From Planctomycetota bacterium (GTDB lineage Bacteria > Planctomycetota > Phycisphaerae > UBA1845): 7,386 nt of DNA. Below, one piece after another: positions 1-5,518 of the stretch. Both the position numbers and the translations under genes were made by a program. The notes under the pieces are model-generated. The model worked only from the letters and a program-made list of their open reading frames with translations, was not told the DNA's origin and did no database searches. Location of the stretch: contig JADFIX010000040.1 in the NCBI GenBank assembly GCA_022566435.1, positions 4,281 through 11,666 of the forward strand, read 5' to 3'. Each line of letters starts with the position of its first letter. Within the stretch, counting starts at the first letter, position 1.

Positions 1-75
1 GCTCGCGTCGCGATTCTCGGGCGTTATGATGTGTCCCGCGCCCTCCGAGGACGTACACGGACAACGTTCTGGTGA
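1..75 (+). CDS. Possible 3' end of an upstream gene (partial)
   Basis: An open frame runs in from the left window edge in frame 1 and would encode ARVAILGRYDVSRALRG followed by a short tail ending in TTFW, stopping at TGA 73-75. The TGA overlaps the GTG at 72-74 of the next gene (GTGA), the classical four-base overlap of translationally coupled genes. That overlap is the only real support. I recognise no family in 24 residues, and frame 2 is also open across this stretch, so the call could be chance. The gene body lies outside the window. Confidence 0.2.
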   Translation, partial: ARVAILGRYDVSRALRGRTRTTFW

Positions 76-1820
76 AATCGCACGGGCGCGGTCTGAGGCC
101 CGCACGATGGGCCCGATGGATGGAATACATGAAGTCGACGCGACTTGTTGACAAGCTAATACCGGTCCTATTCGAGGACGACATTTTCCTGGCGGTTTCC
201 AAGCCGTCCGGCGTGGACGTGGGGGGCTCGGCCGAGGGTCACGCAAACGGCGTGGCCGAGATCTTGATGAGCCTGAAAGGCCGCAGCGGTGCCCTTCATC
301 CGGTCAACCGTTTGAGTCGATTCGAATCCGGCGTCCTACTGTTCGCCAAGAACGAACTCACGGCACGGACGATTCGCACTGCCCTCAAGTCACATCGGAT
401 CGTGCAGCAGTTCGACGTGCTGGTGCGCGGTACGCCCAAGCGACAAGTGACAAGCATCGACGTGGCACACGGCTCGTCTCAAGGTCGCCGGCCTACCGAT
501 TCGAAAGGCTACTTTCGGCGAGGCGTACCCAAATCAGATGGCGAAAACCCCAGCCCACCGCTAGGCGACCGAGCGCGCACCGTCGTTCGGCTGGTGAGCC
601 GCGGCGAGAGAACTTCGCTGGTACGTTGTCAGACGTCGATCGCCACCACGCACGCACTTCGGGCGCAACTTCGCGCTGTCAGAATGCAGCCGATTGGCGA
701 TCGCCCCACCGGGCAAAGTCATCGCAAACCCAATCCCGAATCCACCTGTTTCCACTTGGCGGAGATTCGGTTCGTCCATCCGGGAAGAGACGCGAGTATC
801 ACGGTGAAGTCCAAGACACCGCCGTCGTTTTCATCCGTCGTGGGCGGAAAGGTCGATATCACTCGCCGTTTGGCAGCCGCCCTGACACGCAGGCTCCCCC
901 TCATCGACCGCAATGAAACCGATGCCTACCGCCTGTTGTCCGGCGACGCCGAAGCGGTCAACGGATTGATCGCCGAGCGATTCGGGGAGGTGGTTGTGCT
1001 GCAGGCGTCCGACGATCGTCCAGGGCTGAAAACGCTCTTGCGTCCGGCGGCCAGTTGGTATCAGAAGACGCTTGGTCTGCGCGGTGTCTACGTAAAGCAA
1101 TTCGCCCGAAACCGCGCCGCGATGGACGACGATCAGGTCACCAGCCATTTCTCACCTCGACCTTTGGTCGGACAAGAAACACCGCCGGCCATCAAGATTC
1201 GCGAACGGGGACTCAACTATGTGGTGCGCCCGTACGATGGGTCTTCGGCCGGGTTTTTTCCGGATCAGCGCGACAATCGAAGTACGATACGCAAACTTGC
1301 CGGCGGCAAGGACGTGCTCAATCTCTTTGCGTACACTTGCAGTTTTTCGGTCGCTGCGGCCGCCGGTGGCGCCGCGTCGACTGTCAGCGTCGATCTTTCC
1401 GGCAAGACATTGGATTGGGGACGAGAGAATTTCGCGGCCAATCATCTGCCGCTGGACGGTCATTCGTTTATCACAGCGGACGTGACTGACTATCTCAAGC
1501 GTGCGCGACGTGAAGATCAGTCATTCGACGTGATCGTCGTCGACCCGCCTAGTTTCGCACACGGGCGGAAGCGCGGGCGGTCTTTTTCCATCACGCGAGA
1601 TCTCCCCGACCTTCTTCGCGGCGTGATTGCCCTGCTGCGTCCGAACGGCGTGCTGATTCTCTCGACGAACCACCGGCGTTCGCGCGTGCCGGATTTGCGT
1701 CAGTCCATGCGGCAGGGGGCCGGTCGCCGCAAGTTCCGTGGGCTCCAAGCCCCCAAACTCCCCGCCGATTTTGCCATGGACCCGGATCACGCAAAGACGC
1801 TGATCGTGCAATTCGAATAG
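72..1820 (+). CDS. RluA-like pseudouridine synthase domain fused to RlmI/RlmK-like SAM-dependent rRNA methyltransferase
   Basis: This 582-residue protein has two recognisable parts. Residues ~26-255 follow the RluA/RluD pseudouridine-synthase plan: an entry motif around 'LFEDDIFLAVSKPSGV' (33-48), the active-site strand 'HPVNRLSRFESGVLLFAKN' (76-94), a degenerate counterpart of TGRTHQIR at 190-197 (only T193, H194 and R197 fit), and the late 'FHLAEIRFVHP' strand (227-237). The catalytic Asp expected after 'RL' is Ser82, so this domain is probably inactive and may only bind RNA. Residues ~275-582 look like the RlmI/RlmK methyltransferase: 'GFFPDQRDNR' (394-403), SAM motif I 'VLNLFAYTCSFS' (415-426), acidic motif II 'VDLS' (440-443), and motif IV 'VDPPSF' (490-495). 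After motif IV comes 'STNHRR' (531-536) rather than the S/T-C-S Cys motif of m5C enzymes, which points to an RlmK-like base methyltransferase. Expected substrate is 23S rRNA in the cytoplasm; the exact site is unknown. The start is uncertain: GTG 72 overlaps an upstream stop, while ATG 120 and ATG 129 also precede the first conserved residue. No strong Shine-Dalgarno is visible. Confidence 0.85.
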   Translation: MKSHGRGLRPARWARWMEYMKSTRLVDKLIPVLFEDDIFLAVSKPSGVDVGGSAEGHANGVAEILMSLKGRSGALHPVNRLSRFESGVLLFAKNELTARTIRTALKSHRIVQQFDVLVRGTPKRQVTSIDVAHGSSQGRRPTDSKGYFRRGVPKSDGENPSPPLGDRARTVVRLVSRGERTSLVRCQTSIATTHALRAQLRAVRMQPIGDRPTGQSHRKPNPESTCFHLAEIRFVHPGRDASITVKSKTPPSFSSVVGGKVDITRRLAAALTRRLPLIDRNETDAYRLLSGDAEAVNGLIAERFGEVVVLQASDDRPGLKTLLRPAASWYQKTLGLRGVYVKQFARNRAAMDDDQVTSHFSPRPLVGQETPPAIKIRERGLNYVVRPYDGSSAGFFPDQRDNRSTIRKLAGGKDVLNLFAYTCSFSVAAAAGGAASTVSVDLSGKTLDWGRENFAANHLPLDGHSFITADVTDYLKRARREDQSFDVIVVDPPSFAHGRKRGRSFSITRDLPDLLRGVIALLRPNGVLILSTNHRRSRVPDLRQSMRQGAGRRKFRGLQAPKLPADFAMDPDHAKTLIVQFE

Positions 1821-1823
1821 GGC

Positions 1824-1836
1824 AGCCTTTCAGGCT
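1824..1836. repeat. Short palindrome in REP-like array
   Basis: AGCCT (1824-1828) and AGGCT (1832-1836) form a 5-bp stem with a TTC loop, four bases after the stop of the fusion gene. It is the first element of the palindromic array that fills the convergent intergenic region. No T-run follows, so it is not a standard intrinsic terminator, though it may help end or protect the + strand transcript. Confidence 0.4.
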
Positions 1837-1881
1837 AAAGCGCTGACAGACAGTAGCCGGGGACAGGTCCGCCGGAGGGGG
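1831..1881. repeat. REP-like direct repeat, unit 1
   Basis: This 51-bp unit matches the unit at 1885-1935 without gaps at 42 of 51 positions (counted by eye), with a period of 54 bp. The shared core includes AGTAGCCGGGG and GTCCGCCGGA. It looks like a dispersed intergenic repeat rather than coding sequence. Its GC-rich stem-forming part is more decayed than in unit 2. Confidence 0.7.
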
Positions 1882-1884
1882 TCG

Positions 1885-1935
1885 CAGGCTGAAGGCCTGC
1901 CAGAAAGTAGCCGGGGGCAAGTCCGCCGGAAGCGG
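1885..1935. repeat. REP-like direct repeat, unit 2
   Basis: This is the better-preserved copy. It opens with a small palindrome, CAGGC-TGAAG-GCCTG (1885-1899), and continues into the left arm of a large hairpin (1911-1948). The order 'CAGGCTGAAGGCCTG, then AGTAGCCGGGGGC, then GTCCGCCGGAAGCGGAC' suggests a composite palindromic unit of the REP/BIME type. A family search across the genome is needed to show it is dispersed. Confidence 0.7.
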
Positions 1936-1948
1936 ACGCCGCCCCCGG
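1911..1948. repeat. Two-tier GC-rich hairpin
   Basis: Outer arms CCGGGGGC (1911-1918) and GCCCCCGG (1941-1948) are perfectly complementary. Inside them, GTCCGC (1921-1926) pairs with GCGGAC (1932-1937) around a CGGAA loop. The structure lies between two convergent transcription units and could block or stabilise RNA from either side. No T-tract follows on either strand, so a Rho-independent terminator is not supported. Confidence 0.7.
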
Positions 1949-1975
1949 ATAGGATCGCCCCCCCAACCACCTCGA

Positions 1976-1994
1976 CCCTGAAAGCCTGTCAGGG
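1976..1994. repeat. Palindrome closing the REP-like array
   Basis: CCCTGA (1976-1981) and TCAGGG (1989-1994) form a 6-bp stem with a 7-base loop, AAGCCTG. The 'TGAAAGCCTG' wording echoes the palindrome at 1885-1899, so this is probably another degenerate element of the same family. Confidence 0.45.
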
Positions 1995-2415
1995 CTCGTG
2001 CGTGATTGTGTTCCGGCGAAAACGGTTCTCGGGCGGCGGATGAGGATGGTGCCGGCGGTGAAGAGTGCGGTTGTCAAAAAAACGACACCCCAATCGGAGA
2101 CGGTCGGAATGAGGAACAGGTCGTCGCAAGCGTCGTCTTCGCCGCTGCTGTCGTTGTCACCCAGACATGACGTCCCACCGCCGCGAAAGACCGCGCCGGT
2201 GAGGCTGTTGCAGGCTTCTTCCGTGAGGTTCTGGCAACTGCCGTCAATGAGACAGCAAGCGGCCTGGCCGATCTGGAAGTCGGCGAACTCGACAATGTTG
2301 ACCACCTCACCGTCGTCGAAGCTGAAACGGGTGATCTCGCCCGAAGGCGGTGGTTGATCGAGGGCGATTTCGACGGCGTCCGGCTCGTCGATCTCGCGAC
2401 GACGGACCGCGATGA

Positions 2416-2447
2416 CCGTAGGTGCTATGCCGCCGGGCACCCTACGG
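2416..2447. repeat. Imperfect inverted repeat downstream of the lptFG-like operon
   Basis: CCGTAGGTGC (2416-2425) faces GCACCCTACGG (2437-2447): ten pairs with one bulged base and an 11-base loop. It spans the stop codon of IPTL tail copy A and lies ~90 bases past the lptG-like stop. It could form at the 3' end of the lptFG transcript. There is no T-run, so terminator function is only a guess. Confidence 0.4.
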
Positions 2448-2537
2448 GAAAACCGTTCTCGGGCGGCGGATGAGGAGGGTGCCGGCGGTGAGGAGGACGA
2501 GTGCCAAAGAAACGACACCCGGAATCGGAAACGGCAC
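2442..2537 (-). pseudogene. Detached IPTL-CTERM tail (copy A), frameshifted
   Basis: A 31-residue frame directly after (and overlapping) the lptG-like TAG encodes 'PIPGVVSLALVLLTAGTLL' followed by IRRPRTVFP and a stop at 2442-2444. This is the membrane span and basic tail of an IPTL-CTERM signal. DNA at 2448-2519 matches copy B (2018-2089) at 63 of 72 ungapped positions. Just upstream, copy A carries one extra base relative to copy B. It therefore reads V-S-D in a different frame from the membrane span, where copy B reads IPTVSDWG continuously. No body of a secreted protein is attached. This is a gene-end remnant rather than an active gene. Confidence 0.6.
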
Positions 2538-3643
2538 TAGGTGCGAATTCGATCGATCAGCACCATCGCCACCGTCGCGAAAATGAATATCGGTATCCAC
2601 GCAGGAAGGGCGGACTCCGTCGCCGGTCGAATACTCTGCGCCACAAAGGTGACGACATAGCACAAGCCGCACAGACCCACACAACGCCCGGCATCAGAGA
2701 GAATGTTGGCCGGCGACCGATCCAGGAAACACGGCAGCCCCAGCAAAAGAAGAACCATCGCCACAATCGGCGTCGCAATTCGGCTGTGTTTCGTCTGACG
2801 TGCCGACAGCGTGTCAGCCGTTCCGCGGTCGCGAAGTTCGCGGAGCTGCCGGAGGCTGAGGAATCGCAGCCATCCTTCAGACTGACGGAGCTGTATCTCT
2901 TCCGGTCCCAAATCCGTTTCGTAATACCGGGGAAACGACTCCTCCACGCACTCGCTCGGTCCGAAGCGCTGATCCTCACATACGATCCGCACGCGCTGAA
3001 GGCCTCTTTCCAAGACCCACCGTCCCATCGGCCTCAACGTCGTCGGCGGCTCCCACGTGGCGTGATCGGCCTCCAGAATACTGGCGACCGATCCCGATTC
3101 GTCGCACTGCAAAACAAGCATCTTTTTGAGATCGTGACGAGTCGGATGAAACTGACCGGCGGACAGCAGCGCGCCGTTTTGATCACGTAGAAACAAAGCC
3201 TCATACGCCTTGTTCCCATCCGCGTCATCGTGGTCGCGCGAAAGCAAATGAGCGACACCCGGAATCAAGATTTCCGTATCGAGGATAAGAACGCCCGTGG
3301 TGGCGAGGCCGAAAGCGACGATCGGTGCGGCCACTCGATAAAGACTCACGCCTGAGGCGAGAATCGCGGTCAGTTCATTGAGTCTGCGCATTCTTGCCAG
3401 CGAGGCCATACAGGCGAACAGCGTAATGACCCCGGAGAGCTGGGCATAGTAGAGAAGTACGTTGGGCGCGTAGTAACTGATGACGTTCTTGATCACCGTC
3501 GGCACGGGGTAGCCCTGCTCGGTGAATTCGTCCATGTTGACAAAAAGGTCGAGCACGACGTAGAGGCTGATCATGGTCCCGATCGCGATCAGGTAATTGA
3601 TCAACAACGAGCGAAGAATGTAGCGATCGAGAATGGTCAACAT
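2537..3643 (-). CDS. lptG: LptF/LptG-family LPS export permease (second gene, LptG-like)
   Basis: This 368-residue integral membrane protein is the usual size for the family. LptF and LptG pair with the LptB ATPase to extract lipopolysaccharide from the inner membrane and pass it to LptC and the Lpt bridge. Visible features: the N-terminal 'LDRYILRSLL' signature (5-14); hydrophobic spans at roughly 14-34, 62-82 and 102-122; the cytoplasmic coupling segment 'MRRLNELTAILASGVSLYRV' (85-104), which in this family contacts LptB; a periplasmic region ~125-285; and three more spans at ~288-304, 318-338 and 346-364, the first preceded by 'KHSRIATPIV'. The start ATG follows the stop of the upstream permease gene by 16 bases, with GGAAAG just before it, so the two are almost certainly co-transcribed. 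The stop overlaps an IPTL-CTERM tail remnant. The LptG rather than LptF label rests on gene order and on the LDRYI/NELTA wording; family membership itself is secure. Confidence 0.85.
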   Translation of the reverse strand: MLTILDRYILRSLLINYLIAIGTMISLYVVLDLFVNMDEFTEQGYPVPTVIKNVISYYAPNVLLYYAQLSGVITLFACMASLARMRRLNELTAILASGVSLYRVAAPIVAFGLATTGVLILDTEILIPGVAHLLSRDHDDADGNKAYEALFLRDQNGALLSAGQFHPTRHDLKKMLVLQCDESGSVASILEADHATWEPPTTLRPMGRWVLERGLQRVRIVCEDQRFGPSECVEESFPRYYETDLGPEEIQLRQSEGWLRFLSLRQLRELRDRGTADTLSARQTKHSRIATPIVAMVLLLLGLPCFLDRSPANILSDAGRCVGLCGLCYVVTFVAQSIRPATESALPAWIPIFIFATVAMVLIDRIRT

Positions 3644-3659
3644 GACTTTCCGATCCGAC

Positions 3660-5255
3660 TCATCTCCTCAAGACCCTAGTCAAAGTCCATGCGTCCAGGG
3701 CGGCCACCAAGGCGATGCCGCTCCACATCACCAATAGCCCGAGCACCGGTGTCGTGGCGTTGTACGCCATCTGTTTGCCCATGACGATCGTGATGATCAC
3801 GAGCAGGGAAGGGACGAAACTAACGCCGAACGCGGTCACCGTATCCGTTCCGCGAAAGATGATGCCCAGCGCCGCACCCAGAATCACCAACACGAACACG
3901 CTGACGCTGAACGCAAATCGTTCGCTGATCGTGGCGGCGATCCGACGACCCGTCTCCGCGATCGCCTCATCGACTCTTCGGTCGGCCATTCGCAGGGGCC
4001 CTCCGATTTCATCCTCGCCGGCGATTCGCGTCAGATCGGCATGCGACAGAGACTCGATACGATCGATTTGTTCTTTTCGGAGCGGTACGCCGTTCAGTTT
4101 TTTCCTCGCGCGCATCACCTTCCGGGCCGACTCGCCGACTTCGACATCGAACAATTCCACCTCGATCCGACATTCGTCGATGTGGCTTCCGCGTTTGACC
4201 TCCATCAGACCTCGCGCCGCCCGATACCGGCGCTCGCCTCGCCTCCCGGTCTCCGTCGCTTGGACGTCGAAAAGTTCGATCCCGCCGTCGCCCGCGATAC
4301 GCGCATGGGATTTCGAACGAAATTCGTATCGAACGCCCTCATCGGTCAGAATCTGCGCCTCATCGGGCCTCCATTCATCCCAAAGGTCGTCGTAGATCAA
4401 CCGTCTGCCCACGACCATGCGGAGATCGTTCATGGCCGTCTGCACTTCACGCCATTCCGTGGGTCGCCCACGAAAATAGAACAATCCGCCTAACGTCAGG
4501 AACTTGATTTCCTCGGGGACGGACAGAGGGATTTGGTCGGAAAAAAGTGTTTGGATTCCCTGCTGGAAAAACTGGCCTTTTTCACGATCGAACGCAGTGA
4601 CATCGTACAGCGTGGCGGCCGCCCGATAGCCCTGACCGCGCCGCTCGAAGTCTAGCTGAACTTGTTGCGCGGCACCGACGACCGCCCACTCTTCGCCGGC
4701 GGTTTTGATGAACGACACGCGATGAAGAATGATACGATTGGCGTTTTCAGGATCCACCTCGCTTCTTTCGGCATGAATGCGGAACTTACTGTTCAGCGTG
4801 AGGCCTCGCGGGCGGCTGAGCCGCCGCTGGATAAGGGTGCCGACGTCGGCACCGACAAACTCGTTCAGATTCCGCACCATTCGAGGAATGACGAAGTTAA
4901 TCAAGGCAAAAGTCACAATGGCTGATAGAAGGCTCAGGACCACCGTGGGCAAGAACAGAAGGTGCATGTTGATCCCGCTGCTACGGCAGGCGACGAACTC
5001 GTTGTCCGCGCTGAGCCGGCCGTATGTCGCCGCCGCACTGAAGAGTGCGGCGATCGGGAGCGTCAGGGCGGCGGCAATCGGCACGACAAGACACATCAAG
5101 CGGACAAGCTGCCCGGTGGTGACGTCACCGAGCTTGATCATGTTCAGCACGCCACCGCCGAGCCCCAACACGCCGGTCAGGGTGATCGCAGTCAGGAGAA
5201 AAGTCCTTCCCATCTCCCGAAAAATGTATCGCTGAAGCGTCCAGGGAAAACCCAT
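3660..5255 (-). CDS. lptF: LptF/LptG-family LPS export permease (first gene, LptF-like, enlarged periplasmic region)
   Basis: With the start at ATG 5255-5253 the protein has 531 residues, against roughly 360-370 for typical LptF. A TTG at 5336 would add 27 Arg-rich residues before the conserved 'LQRYIFREM' and is less likely. The six-span plan is clear: ~18-38, 52-74, 97-123, then ~448-467, 473-493 and 503-523. The segment 'GRLSADNEFVACRSSGIN' (79-96) is the family's cytoplasmic coupling helix for LptB. Between spans 3 and 4 lie about 320 periplasmic residues, roughly double the norm. Two blocks there (152-222 and 307-376) share a pattern: an H/A-rich strand, an 'I-x-L-x-x-V' strand, an 'RAAA/RAARG' strand, and a final 'YDV/FDV'. 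This suggests duplication of the beta-jellyroll. The expected role is LPS extraction with the downstream LptG-like protein and a LptB encoded elsewhere. It is the first gene of a two-gene minus-strand operon, divergent from the hldE-like gene. Confidence 0.85.
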   Translation of the reverse strand: MGFPWTLQRYIFREMGRTFLLTAITLTGVLGLGGGVLNMIKLGDVTTGQLVRLMCLVVPIAAALTLPIAALFSAAATYGRLSADNEFVACRSSGINMHLLFLPTVVLSLLSAIVTFALINFVIPRMVRNLNEFVGADVGTLIQRRLSRPRGLTLNSKFRIHAERSEVDPENANRIILHRVSFIKTAGEEWAVVGAAQQVQLDFERRGQGYRAAATLYDVTAFDREKGQFFQQGIQTLFSDQIPLSVPEEIKFLTLGGLFYFRGRPTEWREVQTAMNDLRMVVGRRLIYDDLWDEWRPDEAQILTDEGVRYEFRSKSHARIAGDGGIELFDVQATETGRRGERRYRAARGLMEVKRGSHIDECRIEVELFDVEVGESARKVMRARKKLNGVPLRKEQIDRIESLSHADLTRIAGEDEIGGPLRMADRRVDEAIAETGRRIAATISERFAFSVSVFVLVILGAALGIIFRGTDTVTAFGVSFVPSLLVIITIVMGKQMAYNATTPVLGLLVMWSGIALVAALDAWTLTRVLRR

Positions 5256-5338
5256 AACGGACTCGCAAAGCGGACCCTCGCCGCTAACGGAGACGAAGCG
5301 GAACCGCCGCACCACGGTCGACCTCGTCCGAAACAACG

Positions 5339-5364
5339 TTGCCCCCTCATGCGGGTGGGGGCAA
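5339..5364. repeat. Perfect inverted repeat in the divergent promoter region
   Basis: TTGCCCCC (5339-5346) and GGGGGCAA (5357-5364) form an 8-bp stem around a 10-base loop, with further flanking complementarity (CAA 5334-5336 with TTG 5365-5367 across a CG bulge). It sits upstream of lptF. If the minus-strand promoter proposed at 5375-5402 is right, it would lie at the very 5' end of the lptFG mRNA. It could be a regulator site or a 5' stem-loop that protects mRNA. No T-run follows on either strand, so a terminator is unlikely. Confidence 0.55.
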
Positions 5365-5374
5365 TTGTGGCGGA

Positions 5375-5402
5375 ATCGTAGGGACTACGCCCGACATTGC
5401 AA
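5375..5402 (-). promoter_or_regulatory. Candidate sigma-70-type promoter for the lptFG-like operon
   Basis: On the minus strand, TTGCAA (5402-5397) and TACGAT (5380-5375) are 16 bases apart, each matching 4 of 6 consensus positions. The -35 hexamer is palindromic and is shared with the + strand candidate. Transcription would begin near 5368, leaving a leader of about 110 bases that contains the 5339-5364 hairpin. Consensus quality is modest, and planctomycete promoters are not well predicted by eye. Confidence 0.25.
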
Positions 5403-5424
5403 CTGGGGCTTTCGCTTGTATGAA
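5397..5424 (+). promoter_or_regulatory. Candidate sigma-70-type promoter for the hldE-like gene
   Basis: TTGCAA (5397-5402) and TATGAA (5419-5424) are separated by 16 bases, each with 4 of 6 matches to TTGACA/TATAAT. The start codon at 5519 lies about 90 bases downstream. The same TTGCAA could serve the opposite strand, since it is its own reverse complement. Confidence 0.3.
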
Positions 5425-5506
5425 AAGAGAATCGGTGTGCCGATCGCCCGGGATATGCCGATATCAACCTCGAAAACCGATTTTTCGTCGCACGGATTGC
5501 AACTTC

Positions 5507-5513
5507 GAGGGAG
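5507..5513 (+). promoter_or_regulatory. Ribosome binding site of the hldE-like gene
   Basis: GAGGGAG lies five bases before the ATG at 5519. It fixes the start there rather than at the upstream in-frame start at 5339, whose 60 extra residues are low-complexity and unlike the family. Confidence 0.7.
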
Positions 5514-5518
5514 CCCGA

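Larger units (their letters stand above)
1835..2440 (-). pseudogene. 3' remnant of a secreted IPTL-CTERM protein gene (copy B)
   Basis: Reading right to left, this frame encodes an acidic segment ('FSFDDGEVVNIVEFADFQIG'), then a Cys-rich block, 'ACCLIDGSCQNLTEEAC' with three further Cys. That block resembles the ACC-x-DGSC repeats of planctomycete extracellular proteins. It then reaches a clear sorting tail: IPTVSDWG (2087-2110), a hydrophobic span, and RRPRTVF (2018-2038). In IPTL-CTERM (PEP-CTERM-like) proteins this tail is a proposed exosortase target for export and surface handling. Intact members have an N-terminal signal peptide and end just after the Arg cluster. Here there is neither: the only in-frame start near the left end of the protein is a GTG at 2440 with no signal peptide, and after RRPRTVF the frame runs ~60 more codons through the REP-like array to a stop at 1835. 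I read it as a decayed gene end. A short expressed protein cannot be excluded. Confidence 0.6.

Noticed and set aside
25..30. TATGAT as a -10 element for the first gene
   Set aside because: No -35 can be seen in the bases available upstream, and an open frame from the left edge may run through it.
1831..1935. CRISPR-like repeats
   Set aside because: Only two imperfect units are present, with almost no spacer between them, and they contain internal palindromes; this fits REP-like elements instead.
1821..2536. Insertion sequence or transposase remnant
   Set aside because: No transposase motifs, no terminal inverted repeats and no target duplications were found; only REP-like palindromes and sorting-tail remnants.
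2501..3190. Long + strand open frame opposite the lptG-like gene
   Set aside because: It is antisense to a clear permease gene, its product is Arg/His-rich with no recognisable motif or membrane pattern, and it is explained by GC-rich codon bias.
3715..4493. Long + strand open frames opposite the lptF-like gene
   Set aside because: Products are low-complexity Ser/Arg/Pro-rich and overlap a conserved gene on the other strand; they are shadow frames.
5256..5336. Extended N-terminus of the lptF-like protein from a TTG at 5336
   Set aside because: The 27 extra residues are Arg-rich, unlike the family, and would place the start inside the leader hairpin region; ATG 5255 sits right before the conserved first helix.
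5339..5518. Extended N-terminus of the hldE-like protein from 5339
   Set aside because: A strong GAGGGAG site precedes ATG 5519, and the 60 extra residues overlap the promoter region and the inverted repeat.
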